64,000 nt of DNA from Alistipes senegalensis (GCA_023665275.1 JAMPEF010000006.1:1-64000); one strand, 5' to 3'. Shown: positions 25,864-33,976, numbered from the stretch's first letter. The notes: a model not told the origin generated them from the sequence alone. A program made the numbers and translations.

Positions 25864-26601
25864 TTGAAAGCATATATACAGTCTGGCAGAAACAATATAC
25901 CACATAACTACAATTTCATGAACGCTTATCAGGGATTTTATGAAATGGGTTTTGAGACGATATTATTTAATAACGATGAAATGTTAATGACAAGCAGTAA
26001 AGAAGACGTTATTGTGGGATACGTCGGAACGGTAAGAAAAAGGCTTTATGATTTCGGGATTAACGCTCCGGAAATGGACTATCCCGACGAACTTAAAAAA
26101 TATCTTGGCAGAAAAATATGGTCTGCAAAAATGAATGATATAAACAACAATCCTGATAACTGGAATGTTTTCATAAAGCCTGTCGAGGACAAGCAGTTTA
26201 CGGGAGTAGTCGTAAGGTCTGCAAAAGACCTTATAGGTTGTGGAATACAGGGCGTGAATCAAGATATTTACTGTTCGGAAGTTGTGAATTTTGTATCAGA
26301 ATGGAGATGCTTTGTACGATATGGCAGAATCCTGAGTGTCCGGCATTATAAGGGCGACTGGCGTGTGCATTACGATTACAGAGTTATTGAAAATGCCGTC
26401 AGTGAATTTAAGTCAGCACCGGCAGGATACGCCGTTGATTTCGGACTGACCGACGACGGAAGAAGTTTACTTATTGAAGTGAATGACGGCTATGCTTTAG
26501 GCTGTTATGGTCTTATGCATATTGACTATGCTAAACTTCTTTCTGCACGCTGGGCGGAACTCACCAACACTGAGGACGAATGTGCATTTGATATATTTTA
26601 A
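25864..26601 (+). CDS. ATP-grasp protein (R2K-type, DUF4343-like)
   Basis: The 245-aa protein resembles the R2K clade of ATP-grasp ligases. Core features are the FIKPVEDKQFTG lysine region (about 100), SEVVNFVSEWRCFV (about 140), and a metal-binding tail near LLIEVNDGYALG with the D/E-x-N signature (about 203). ATP-grasp enzymes join a carboxylate to an amine or thiol via acyl phosphate. R2K members have been linked to biological-conflict loci. The start is TTG at 25864 after AAAGGAAG, as no ATG fits. KptA follows 14 bases downstream. Confidence 0.75.
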   Translation: MKAYIQSGRNNIPHNYNFMNAYQGFYEMGFETILFNNDEMLMTSSKEDVIVGYVGTVRKRLYDFGINAPEMDYPDELKKYLGRKIWSAKMNDINNNPDNWNVFIKPVEDKQFTGVVVRSAKDLIGCGIQGVNQDIYCSEVVNFVSEWRCFVRYGRILSVRHYKGDWRVHYDYRVIENAVSEFKSAPAGYAVDFGLTDDGRSLLIEVNDGYALGCYGLMHIDYAKLLSARWAELTNTEDECAFDIF

Positions 26602-26614
26602 GGAGATGGCACAT

Positions 26615-27160
26615 ATGAAAGACAAGTTACAGAAAACAAGTAAATTTCTTTCCCTGATACTCAGACATAAACCGGAAGTAATCGGAATAGACCTTGATGA
26701 AAAAGGTTGGGCAGACGTCCGGAAACTTATTGATGGTGTAAATAAATCCGGAAAATATTTTCTTGATATGAAAACTCTTGAAGAGATAGTCCGCACCGAC
26801 GAAAAAGGACGTTACAGTTTCAATGACGACAAGACAAAAATAAGAGCCAATCAGGGTCACTCTGTAAAAGTTGATGTCGATTTGAAAAAATGTCCGCCAC
26901 CGGAGTACTTATGGCACGGTACGGCGGAAAAATATGTCGAATCCATAAATGAAAATGGTCTTATACCTAAAAGCAGACTATATGTACATCTTTCGGCAGA
27001 CGTCGCCACCGCTGAAAAAGTCGGGAGCAGGCACGGAAAACCTGTCATATATAAAATACTTTTCGGTGAGATGTACAGACAGGGATATAGTTTTTATATT
27101 TCTGAAAACGGCGTATGGCTTGCGGATTTCATACCACCAAATTTCATGGAAAAATTATGA
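26615..27160 (+). CDS. kptA: RNA 2'-phosphotransferase KptA/Tpt1
   Basis: The 181-aa protein is a full-length KptA. It has the N-terminal winged-helix module SKFLSLILRHKPE and the phosphotransferase core with LWHGTAEKY, RLYVHLSAD and the C-terminal NGVWLADFIPP. In eukaryotes Tpt1 removes the splice-junction 2'-phosphate of tRNA using NAD+, releasing ADP-ribose cyclic phosphate. The bacterial role is unknown. ATG 26615 follows AGGAG by 9 bases. Its frame is open upstream only by chance. The stop overlaps the next start (ATGA), and it belongs to the operon 24744-27609. Confidence 0.92.
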   Translation: MKDKLQKTSKFLSLILRHKPEVIGIDLDEKGWADVRKLIDGVNKSGKYFLDMKTLEEIVRTDEKGRYSFNDDKTKIRANQGHSVKVDVDLKKCPPPEYLWHGTAEKYVESINENGLIPKSRLYVHLSADVATAEKVGSRHGKPVIYKILFGEMYRQGYSFYISENGVWLADFIPPNFMEKL

Positions 27161-27609
27161 TTATAAGAAAGTATAAACCGTCTGATTGTCCGGAACTGAT
27201 ACGGCTTTTCCGTGAGACCGTCCATACAGTGAACGCCTATGATTATACGCCGGAACAGCTTACCGCATGGACTGATAACAATAAAACTCCGGAAGAATGG
27301 AATAATTCTTTTATGGAACACTATACAGTTGTTGCCGTTGACGGTATAATAAAAGGTTTCGGGGATATTGACAGCTCTGGTTATCTTGACAGACTTTTTG
27401 TACATAAGGATTTTCAGCGTCAGAAAATAGCAACATATATATGTGATGTCCTTGAAAAAAATGTGACCACCGGACAAATCATAACACATTCTTCCATTAC
27501 CGCAAAGCCGTTTTTTCTGAATAGGGGTTATTATGTAGTAAAAGAACAACAGGTATTCCGGAATGGTATTTATCTTATAAATTATATAATGAAAAAATCT
27601 ATAATATAA
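27157..27609 (+). CDS. GNAT-family N-acetyltransferase
   Basis: The 150-aa protein has a GNAT fold: an N-terminal IIRKYKPSDCPELIRLF segment, GFGDIDSSGYLDRLFVHKDFQRQKIA containing motif A (the acetyl-CoA loop Q-R-Q-K-I-A), and NRGYYVV near the end. The substrate is not predictable. Start ATG 27157 overlaps the kptA stop by 4 bases, so translation is coupled. The 3' end overlaps the convergent gene at 27599 by 11 bases. Confidence 0.85.
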   Translation: MIIRKYKPSDCPELIRLFRETVHTVNAYDYTPEQLTAWTDNNKTPEEWNNSFMEHYTVVAVDGIIKGFGDIDSSGYLDRLFVHKDFQRQKIATYICDVLEKNVTTGQIITHSSITAKPFFLNRGYYVVKEQQVFRNGIYLINYIMKKSII

Positions 27610-28108
27610 TTCCTAATAATATTACTGCAATTACATTCAGCCACGTGAAAATAATACTCTGCTGACTTCCGCTTTTTATTTTTGCAAGTCTTAAATGTTT
27701 TACGCTGAAAATTGGTATTCCGGCAGGTGTGAACATATCAAGATACAGATGTGATATGCATCCTAAAAACAATCCCACCAATGACGGACAGAAAAGATAT
27801 GACAATATCAGTCCGGTTATATATACTATCGGTTCATGAAGTATACCACGGTGCATAGGTCCTGTTTTTCCGGCAAGCTCACCGAATTTGCCTATTACTG
27901 TACTTACCGGAACAGTCAGCTTGCCTATGTAGCTTATGGGGTTATCTATATCGGGAAATATTCCGCCGATAAGTCCGCCGAGGACAAATAATGTAGCAGT
28001 TTCCGGTGAATCCGTGAGGTTAGGGAGGATTGCTTCTAATTTATCAGTGTTCATGGCGAATGCACTCCCTAAAGCTGCACCGAATACAAAATGACAATTA
28101 CCATTCAT
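27599..28108 (-). CDS. YdjM-type membrane-bound metal-dependent hydrolase family protein
   Basis: The 169-aa integral membrane protein matches the DUF457/YdjM family. It shows HFVFGAALG at the N-terminus, GGIFPDIDNP (metal-binding Asp pair), HRGILHEP and CISHLYLDMFTP with conserved His/Asp, and three or four hydrophobic segments. Members are proposed membrane-embedded metal-dependent hydrolases, sometimes regulated by LexA in E. coli; no LexA box was noticed here. RBS AAAAGGAG precedes the ATG. It converges on the GNAT gene. Confidence 0.82.
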   Translation of the reverse strand: MNGNCHFVFGAALGSAFAMNTDKLEAILPNLTDSPETATLFVLGGLIGGIFPDIDNPISYIGKLTVPVSTVIGKFGELAGKTGPMHRGILHEPIVYITGLILSYLFCPSLVGLFLGCISHLYLDMFTPAGIPIFSVKHLRLAKIKSGSQQSIIFTWLNVIAVILLGIIL

Positions 28109-28337
28109 AAGAAAAAAACTCCTTTTAAATATATTTTATCATAATTATAAATTAAATGTAAGTTTTTGTCAAGTATAGAATTGTTTAAGTATATGGGTAT
28201 AATTTTTATTATACGAATAAAATTTTTTTGAAAATTGGTACAGTAAAAATAGTTGAATCAATAAAAGTTTTCATGCGGGACGCAATATATTTTTAATGAA
28301 TTGTTCTGATTAATCCATCAATTATAGCAAAGAAGAA

Positions 28338-28379
28338 ATCCCCCGAAACTGCACATAATAATGTGGTTTCAGGGGGGAT
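28338..28379 (-). terminator. Long hairpin downstream of the SOD-like gene
   Basis: Stems CCCCC/GGGGG, GAAAC/GTTTC and CACAT/ATGTG stack into one near-continuous hairpin starting 3 bases past the SOD stop on the minus strand. The T-tract is weak on the minus strand and better on the plus strand, so termination direction is uncertain. The remaining ~230 bases towards 28109 hold no recognisable gene. Confidence 0.6.
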
Positions 28380-28381
28380 TT

Positions 28382-28837
28382 TTAACGTATCTCTCCGCAA
28401 GCGATTTTTTCGCCTGAATTGCCTGAAGGCTGTGTCCGGTAGTCATCGGATTGAAGATGTATTATGACCGTATGTCCGGTAACCTGTTCAGGAAAAAAGC
28501 GGTCTGTATAGACTGCACTCCATGAAAAACCATTGTTGCTGAAAACAGCGGGCAGGTCTCCCATATGGAAAGGGTGCGTTTGATTATCGGGGTTAAGGTG
28601 AGAACCGGCGTTTTTAAAAGGGTCTGAATCAGTACCAGTGCATTCCGCACCGCTGTGTATGTGCATTGCGTATACTCCGTGCGGTGATGGCAGGTTGTAA
28701 AGTTCAGTGACAACAAGCGTACCACTGAAAGCCTTTATAAATGAAACTGTGCCATGCAATGCCGGAAAATTTCCGTCACCACGTATACAGGCTTTACAGC
28801 ACGGACGACGGCATAGAATCTGACTGAATGAAAACAT
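28382..28837 (-). CDS. Cu/Zn superoxide dismutase family protein, cytoplasmic type
   Basis: The 151-aa protein matches the Cu/Zn SOD fold. Metal ligands are visible: HIHSG (two Cu His), GSHLNP (bridging His), HPFHMGDLP (Zn His and Asp), and VIIHLQSDDY (last Cu His). The two disulfide-type cysteines correspond to C in SGAEC and in ACGEIR. No signal peptide is seen, although most bacterial Cu/Zn SODs are exported. A Cys-rich N-terminus (CRRPCCKAC) is unusual. It could disproportionate superoxide or act as a copper-binding SOD-like protein. RBS is GGAGG. Confidence 0.85.
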   Translation of the reverse strand: MFSFSQILCRRPCCKACIRGDGNFPALHGTVSFIKAFSGTLVVTELYNLPSPHGVYAMHIHSGAECTGTDSDPFKNAGSHLNPDNQTHPFHMGDLPAVFSNNGFSWSAVYTDRFFPEQVTGHTVIIHLQSDDYRTQPSGNSGEKIACGEIR

Positions 28838-28956
28838 ATAATACCTCCGGAAAAATATTTTATAAATATATAATATTCATACCGGAAGAATGTTGACATT
28901 CAGTGAATCCGGAAATAATGCAGATATGTATAACCGGTTTCAGAAAAAGCGGATTA

Positions 28957-29319
28957 TTATTCCTTTACAGGTCTGCTTGAAACAGCACCCGACTTGCTGT
29001 TAAGGAGTTCGTTTATACCCTTTGTGATGATGTGGTATTCTTCGATAAGGTCGTTGAGGTGATTTTTTCCCTCTTCAGTGATGTGGTAGTAAACACGTGT
29101 GCGTCTGCGACCAACAAGCACCTGCTCGTCCTCTATGTAACCCTTGTCAATCATTCTGTAAAGAATCGGATACATAGAACCGTCCTTTATAGCGAACTGT
29201 CCTCCGCTTCTTTCCTTCATTTCGCTCAGTATCTCGTAACCATACATTTCACGTTCACTGAGCAGGTGGAGCAGAACCATTTCAACTGTTCCACGCTTGA
29301 GATTTTCACGTACTCTCAT
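28957..29319 (-). CDS. PadR-family transcriptional regulator
   Basis: The 120-aa protein is a PadR winged-helix regulator (s1-type, short C-terminal helix). It shows MVLLHLLSEREMYGYEILSEM, DGSMYPILYRM and VYYHITEEGK. ATG 29319 is preferred, using AAAGGAA; a further upstream ATG at 29361 lies close to the promoter. A 29-base palindrome at 29391-29419 overlaps its -35 box, strongly suggesting autorepression. PadR proteins often control adjacent membrane or transporter genes, but no obvious target adjoins. Confidence 0.88.
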   Translation of the reverse strand: MRVRENLKRGTVEMVLLHLLSEREMYGYEILSEMKERSGGQFAIKDGSMYPILYRMIDKGYIEDEQVLVGRRRTRVYYHITEEGKNHLNDLIEEYHIITKGINELLNSKSGAVSSRPVKE

Positions 29320-29372
29320 TAAGAATCGTTCCTTTCTGTTTAAAATATCAATCAGGTTCACTGATTAGCTTT

Positions 29373-29401
29373 ATTATAACATATCAAATTAAAATTTTCA
29401 A
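29373..29401 (-). promoter_or_regulatory. padR promoter
   Basis: On the minus strand TTGAAA (29396-29401) and TATAAT (29373-29378) have a 17-base spacer. Confidence 0.7.
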
Positions 29402-29419
29402 TAGTATATTGAAAATTTT
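29391..29419. promoter_or_regulatory. PadR-type palindromic operator
   Basis: AAAATTTTCAATA and its exact reverse complement TATTGAAAATTTT flank a 3-base centre. The left arm contains the padR -35 box. An inverted repeat of this size and place suits a dimeric winged-helix repressor. Confidence 0.7.
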
Positions 29420-29451
29420 ATATAAAATTTTACATATGGCATAAATTATGC

Positions 29452-29481
29452 AAAAAAAAGCCGTGTGTTTTTCACACACGG
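29452..29481 (-). terminator. Terminator of the feo operon
   Basis: A 7-bp stem CCGTGTG/CACACGG reads on the minus strand into a run of eight T residues, just after the Cys-rich protein gene. Confidence 0.85.
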
Positions 29482-29495
29482 TTAGAATATTGAGT

Positions 29496-29651
29496 TTATT
29501 TCTGAGTATTTCCGTGGCAGGCGGAGGAGTTCGGACAGTGTTCACAGCCACAGCCACAGGAAGACTTACCGCTTTTTTTATCTTTTATCATGTTTGCTAT
29601 AATTAAAGCGATTACTACAAGGAGTACAAGAGCAGTTATAACAGTACCCAT
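29496..29651 (-). CDS. FeoB-associated Cys-rich membrane protein
   Basis: This 51-residue ORF has an N-terminal membrane helix (MGTVITALVLLVVIALIIAN) then a Lys stretch and a Cys-rich tail (CGCGCEHCP, then SSACHGN). That is the layout of the small FeoB-associated proteins found after feoB in Firmicutes. It starts 4 bases after the feoB stop, with only a weak RBS, so it is probably translationally coupled, and precedes the operon terminator. It may help iron transfer or FeoB stability; this is by family context only. Confidence 0.85.
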   Translation of the reverse strand: MGTVITALVLLVVIALIIANMIKDKKSGKSSCGCGCEHCPNSSACHGNTQK

Positions 29652-29655
29652 AATA

Positions 29656-31803
29656 TCACGCTTTCACGGCTCTTGTATTGACGCCGCTTTCCTTTGCAGG
29701 TCTGAAAAGCAGATATATTATAAATGCTATAAAGACTACTGCAACAACAAGACCTACAGGGTGAACGCTTCCGGAAAAAAGTGAACCGAACTGGTATATT
29801 ATAAGTGATATTGCATAAGCAAATCCGCACTGATAACCGATTGCAAACCATGTCCATTTGGCTGAATTCATTTCACGTCTGATTGCTCCTATAGCTGCAA
29901 AACACGGTGCACACAGAAGATTAAATACAAGGAATGAAAATGCTGCTATTGATGTATAGCTTGCTGCAAGCATCTGCCATATTTCGTCGCCGTTATCGGA
30001 AATTTCCCCGCCGAAATGGAAGAGTGTTCCGAATGTTGCAACTACGTTTTCTTTAGCTATAAGACCAGTTAAAGAAGCAACAGTGGCTTTCCAGTCTCCC
30101 CAGCCAAGAGGTCTAAATATCCATGCAAAAAGATTGCCTATATTTGCAAGTATTGAATTATCAAGATTCTCAATCATGCCGAATGAACCGTTTTCAACAC
30201 CGAATCCCTGTAAGAACCAAAGAAATACAGTTGAAAGAAGAATTACAGTTCCGGCTTTCTTTATGAATGACCAGCCACGTTCCCACATTGAACGCATGAC
30301 GTTACTGAATGTCGGCATATGGTAGGCAGGGAGTTCCATAACAAACGGTGCAGGGTCTCCGGAAAATATTCTTGTCTTTTTGAGGATTATTCCGGAGATG
30401 ATTATTGCAAGTACACCTATGAAGTATGCTGATACGGCAATAAGTCCGGAGTTATTAAAGAATGCACCGGCAATAAGTCCTATAATAGGGAGTTTTGCAC
30501 CACACGGAATAAATGTTGTTGTCATTATAGTCATGCGGCGGTCGCATTCATTTTCAATAGTACGGCTTGCCATTATGGCGGGAACTCCACAGCCCGTACC
30601 TATAAGCATAGGTATGAATGACTTTCCGGAGAGACCGAATTTACGGAAAATTCTGTCCATTACAAAAGCAATACGTGCCATATATCCGCAAGCCTCAAGG
30701 AATGCAAGGAAGATAAACAATACAAGCATCTGTGGTACAAATCCAAGTACAGCACCGACACCACCTATGATACCATCAACTATAAGACTTTTCAACCAGT
30801 CTGCACAGTTGATATTTTCAAGGAAACTGTTTGCAGCGTCGGGAATCCATTCACCAAAAAGAACATCATTTGTCCAGTCGGTACACCATGCCCCGACCGT
30901 CGTTATTGAGACGTAATATACTATGAACATTATCAATGCAAATATCGGCAGTGCAAGGAATCTGTTTGTAACAACCTTGTCTATTTTATCGGAAACAGTC
31001 ATACCGCCCTTGTTTTTCTTTTTACAGCATTCTTTCATTACGTCTGATATGTAAACATAACGTTCATTTGTGATAATGCTTTCTGAATCGTCGTCCATTT
31101 CTGCTTCAGCAGATTGTATATCAATTTCAATATGCTGTTTTACTTCTTCTGGAATACGGAGTTTTTCAAGTACTTTTTCATCTCTCTCAAAAATTTTTAT
31201 AGCATACCAGCGCTGTTGTTCTTCCGGATAATTATGTAGTACAGCTTCTTCAATGTGTGCTATAGCGTGTTCCGCACAACCACTAAAGCTATGTTGCGGA
31301 ACTGTTCTTTTACCGGATTTTGCAATCTGTACGGCTATTTGTGCCGCTTCTTCAATGCCGGTATTTTTCAGGGCGGAAATTTCCACTACCTTACAGCCAA
31401 GCCGGCTTGCCAGAACGTCGGTTTTTATGACGTCGCCGTTTTTCTTTACGACGTCCATCATGTTTATTGCAACGACTACCGGTATACCGATTTCAATTAA
31501 CTGTGTTGTAAGATATAAATTTCTTTCAAGGTTTGTACCGTCTATTATGTTGAGAATTGCGTTTGGTCTTTCATCGATAAGATAGTTACGTGCCACAACT
31601 TCTTCCAGCGTATACGGAGAGAGTGAATAAATTCCGGGGAGGTCAGTTATTATTATATCTTTCTGACCTTTCAAGCGTCCTTCTTTCTTTTCAACGGTTA
31701 CGCCTGGCCAGTTTCCTACAAACTGGTTAGAACCCGTAAGCGCATTGAAAAGAGTTGTTTTGCCACAGTTGGGATTTCCTGCGAGAGCGATTTTTATTTC
31801 CAT
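29656..31803 (-). CDS. feoB: Ferrous iron transport protein B
   Basis: The 715-aa membrane GTPase imports Fe2+. The N-terminal G domain shows G1 GNPNCGKTTLFN, G3 DLPGIYSL and G4 NMMD, and a helical GDI-like region follows. The C-terminal permease has two Gate motifs with Cys (IGTGCGVPAIMASR and IPCGAKLPI) and roughly 10 membrane segments. ATG 31803 is taken, after AAAGGA, over a TTG six bases earlier. It is third in an operon after two feoA genes. Confidence 0.95.
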   Translation of the reverse strand: MEIKIALAGNPNCGKTTLFNALTGSNQFVGNWPGVTVEKKEGRLKGQKDIIITDLPGIYSLSPYTLEEVVARNYLIDERPNAILNIIDGTNLERNLYLTTQLIEIGIPVVVAINMMDVVKKNGDVIKTDVLASRLGCKVVEISALKNTGIEEAAQIAVQIAKSGKRTVPQHSFSGCAEHAIAHIEEAVLHNYPEEQQRWYAIKIFERDEKVLEKLRIPEEVKQHIEIDIQSAEAEMDDDSESIITNERYVYISDVMKECCKKKNKGGMTVSDKIDKVVTNRFLALPIFALIMFIVYYVSITTVGAWCTDWTNDVLFGEWIPDAANSFLENINCADWLKSLIVDGIIGGVGAVLGFVPQMLVLFIFLAFLEACGYMARIAFVMDRIFRKFGLSGKSFIPMLIGTGCGVPAIMASRTIENECDRRMTIMTTTFIPCGAKLPIIGLIAGAFFNNSGLIAVSAYFIGVLAIIISGIILKKTRIFSGDPAPFVMELPAYHMPTFSNVMRSMWERGWSFIKKAGTVILLSTVFLWFLQGFGVENGSFGMIENLDNSILANIGNLFAWIFRPLGWGDWKATVASLTGLIAKENVVATFGTLFHFGGEISDNGDEIWQMLAASYTSIAAFSFLVFNLLCAPCFAAIGAIRREMNSAKWTWFAIGYQCGFAYAISLIIYQFGSLFSGSVHPVGLVVAVVFIAFIIYLLFRPAKESGVNTRAVKA

Positions 31804-31851
31804 AGACAAATCCTTTCTATTAGCTTATGCTAACTTAAATCCAAAAAAAAA

Positions 31852-32070
31852 TTATAAAACTTCAATCATTTCAGCGTCAGCTTTTCTGAGTGAAAGTTCA
31901 TAGCCTCTTACTGTAACTTCAATAGGGTCTCCGAGTGGTGCAACCTTGCGTACAAAAACCTCTGTACCTTTAGTAATACCCATATCCATAATCCTGCGTT
32001 TTATTGCACCGACGCCGGTAATTTTCTGTACGGTTACTTTCTGACCCACTTTTACTTCTTTAAGTGTCAT
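31852..32070 (-). CDS. feoA: FeoA-type SH3-like protein (1)
   Basis: A 72-aa FeoA-domain protein: TLKEVKVGQKVTVQ, IKRRIMDMGITKGTEV, and a final RGYELSLRKADAEMIEV are the family pattern. FeoA is a small SH3-like partner of FeoB. It is 48 bases before feoB and 12 bases after the second feoA-like gene, all minus strand. Confidence 0.92.
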   Translation of the reverse strand: MTLKEVKVGQKVTVQKITGVGAIKRRIMDMGITKGTEVFVRKVAPLGDPIEVTVRGYELSLRKADAEMIEVL

Positions 32071-32082
32071 AAAATTAAACTC

Positions 32083-32292
32083 CTATATCATTATTTTTAC
32101 AGCCATTTCACGACTTACAGCCACTCTTGAATCTTTTACATTCACGATAAGGTTTCCGCCTATTTCGCTTATAACTGTAACTGTACCGCCGACAACAAAA
32201 CCAAGACTTTCAAGAAACTTTCTTGTTTCAGGATTTCCGCCGACTTTTTTTATTATGTTTTCTGCACCTGTACCTGCCATAGTTAAAGGCAT
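32083..32292 (-). CDS. feoA: FeoA-type SH3-like protein (2), degenerate
   Basis: A 69-aa FeoA-like protein, more divergent than its neighbour but retaining RKFLESLGFVVGGTVTVI, GGNLIVNVKDSRVAVSREMAVKI. It is the first gene of the feo operon. ATG 32292 is used because AGGAGG lies 10 bases upstream; the longer ORF start is within the promoter. Tandem feoA genes are common in Clostridia. Confidence 0.88.
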   Translation of the reverse strand: MPLTMAGTGAENIIKKVGGNPETRKFLESLGFVVGGTVTVISEIGGNLIVNVKDSRVAVSREMAVKIMI

Positions 32293-32313
32293 ATGAAAGC
32301 ACCTCCTATAGTT

Positions 32314-32340
32314 AGTGTTCAATAACAATATATTAACACT
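32314..32340. promoter_or_regulatory. Palindromic operator-like site at feo promoter
   Basis: AGTGTTcAATA and TATTaACACT form an interrupted inverted repeat that covers the -10 region of the feo promoter. Its position fits an iron-responsive (DtxR/IdeR- or Fur-type) repressor, although it does not match a textbook Fur or DtxR box. Confidence 0.55.
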
Positions 32341-32358
32341 GACTGATAAAAATGTCAA
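32330..32358 (-). promoter_or_regulatory. feo operon promoter
   Basis: On the minus strand TTGACA (32353-32358) and TAATAT (32330-32335) have a 17-base spacer. Confidence 0.7.
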
Positions 32359-32450
32359 TAGGATGGAATTATTTTCGGAAATTTTTACAATAACAGCAGA
32401 ATTTTTTAACCAGTAATTAGGAATTATGAATTAAAAACTGTTAGCCGGAC

Positions 32451-32479
32451 TTGACATAAATAAAATAAATATGTATAAT
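32451..32479 (+). promoter_or_regulatory. Promoter for acyl-CoA thioesterase
   Basis: TTGACA (32451-32456) and TATAAT (32474-32479), 17-base spacer, 21 bases before the start. Confidence 0.75.
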
Positions 32480-32500
32480 ATATAAAAAGGAGTGAATGCA

Positions 32501-32968
32501 ATGGAAAAAAGAGTCAGAGATTCATATTCCGAACAGGTACACGTTCTCACACAGGCAAATATAAACGGCTATAATCGGCTTTTCGGCGGTCAGCTTATGG
32601 AATGGATAGACGTTGTTGCGGCTGTTGTCGCACGGAGGCACTCCGGACATAACGTTACAACTGCTGTAGTTGATAAACTCACTTTCAAAGCACCCGCATA
32701 CCCTAACGATACCGTGATAGTATGCGGATTTGTTACGTATGTTAAAAGAACGTCCATGGAAGTATGTATAAAAAGCTATGTTGAAAATTTAAGCGGTGAA
32801 AGAAAACTTATAAACAAGGCATATCTTGTAATGGTCGCCCTTGACGAAAACGAAAAACCCGTTGAAGTGCCACGTCTTATTCTGGAAACCGACGAAGAAA
32901 GGGAAATATGGGAAGCCGCACGTAAAAGAGACCTGCTCCGTAAACAGCGTCATGACGAAAAATTCTGA
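32501..32968 (+). CDS. Hotdog-fold acyl-CoA thioesterase
   Basis: The 155-aa protein is a single-hotdog thioesterase of the acyl-CoA hydrolase/YciA group. The signature GYNRLFGGQLMEWIDVVAAVVARRHSG contains the substrate-gate Asn/Gly region and the catalytic Asp, and DKLTFKAPAY follows. It hydrolyses acyl-CoA to free acid and CoA. ATG 32501 follows AAGGAG. It is monocistronic with its own promoter and terminator. Confidence 0.88.
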   Translation: MEKRVRDSYSEQVHVLTQANINGYNRLFGGQLMEWIDVVAAVVARRHSGHNVTTAVVDKLTFKAPAYPNDTVIVCGFVTYVKRTSMEVCIKSYVENLSGERKLINKAYLVMVALDENEKPVEVPRLILETDEEREIWEAARKRDLLRKQRHDEKF

Positions 32969-32976
32969 TATTATAC

Positions 32977-33006
32977 TGCCGGTATTATTGCCGGCATTTT
33001 TTTTTA
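32977..33006 (+). terminator. Terminator after thioesterase
   Basis: A 6-bp stem TGCCGG/CCGGCA is followed by ten T residues. Confidence 0.75.
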
Positions 33007-33009
33007 TTG

Positions 33010-33038
33010 TTGCAGTTTCAGCGGAAGTATGTTATAAT
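33010..33038 (+). promoter_or_regulatory. nudC promoter
   Basis: TTGCAG (33010-33015) and TATAAT (33033-33038) with a 17-base spacer. Confidence 0.65.
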
Positions 33039-33089
33039 ATATTCAACGGCTTGTGCTGAAATAATTATGTAAAAAGGAAATGATTTATT

Positions 33090-33908
33090 ATGTTACAGGA
33101 TATTATGCCGAAAAAACTTGATAATCACTATTCAGTGGACGTACAGCCCGAACCCGACAGTATATTTTTTCATTTCAGGGGGCTTGATGTTCTCGTAAAG
33201 GAGACCGGTTCAACGTTTCCGGTTTATGAAAGTTTCATTTCTGAACACCCTGTTTATCTGTTTTCCATAGGGGACGTGAAATATTTCCTTGCCCGTGATA
33301 CAAGTATATCTGTTCCGGAAGGCTATACATATAAAAATATAAAATCTCTCCGGAGTTCCGGAAATGTAAGCAAGGAAAATTTTTTCGCACTTTTCACGGC
33401 TTATCATCTGTCTGAATGGTACGGGTCTAACTGCTTTTGCGGACGTTGCGGACAAAGGACAGAAATCTATCAGGCTGAACGTGCTGTCAGATGTACGGGG
33501 TGCGGAAAACTTGTCTATCCGAGACTTAATCCGGCTGTAATCGTCGGAGTGGTAAGCGGTGAAAAACTTCTTATAACGCATTACGTTCAGAACAGAGGCG
33601 TAACGTGCAATGCTCTTGTTGCGGGATTTACGGAAATAGGCGAAACATTCGAGGAAACCGTAAGCCGTGAGGTCATGGAAGAAGTCGGGCTGAAAGTAAA
33701 GAATATACGCTACTATAAATCTCAGCCATGGGGATTTTCCGGCTGTATTCTTGCCGGTTTCTTCTGTGAGGTTGACGGTGATGACAATATAACTCTTGAC
33801 GCAAGCGAACTGAGCAGCGCTGTATGGACTGAAAAGAAGAATATTTCCGGACAGACTGACGATTACAGTCTTACTAATGAAATGATGATGTACTTTAAAA
33901 ATTCATAA
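33090..33908 (+). CDS. nudC: NAD(H) diphosphatase (NudC type)
   Basis: The 272-aa Nudix hydrolase has an N-terminal domain, a zinc ribbon (CGRCG and CTGCG, about residues 115-135), and a Nudix box GX5EX7REVXEEXGX (GFTEIGETFEETVSREVMEEVG, about residues 180-200). The NudC-specific SQPWGFSG motif, a variant of SQPWPFPxS, lies downstream. NudC cleaves NADH to NMNH and AMP and can remove NAD caps from RNA. RBS is AAAAGGAAA. Full-length for the family. Confidence 0.93.
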   Translation: MLQDIMPKKLDNHYSVDVQPEPDSIFFHFRGLDVLVKETGSTFPVYESFISEHPVYLFSIGDVKYFLARDTSISVPEGYTYKNIKSLRSSGNVSKENFFALFTAYHLSEWYGSNCFCGRCGQRTEIYQAERAVRCTGCGKLVYPRLNPAVIVGVVSGEKLLITHYVQNRGVTCNALVAGFTEIGETFEETVSREVMEEVGLKVKNIRYYKSQPWGFSGCILAGFFCEVDGDDNITLDASELSSAVWTEKKNISGQTDDYSLTNEMMMYFKNS

Positions 33909-33947
33909 TTAAGAATACATAATTATTAATTATTTACAAATTGTTTC

Positions 33948-33976
33948 TTGACACTCCGACGCATTTGTGATAGTAT
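33948..33976 (+). promoter_or_regulatory. Promoter for solute-binding protein operon
   Basis: TTGACA (33948-33953) and TAGTAT (33971-33976) with a 17-base spacer. Confidence 0.65.
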
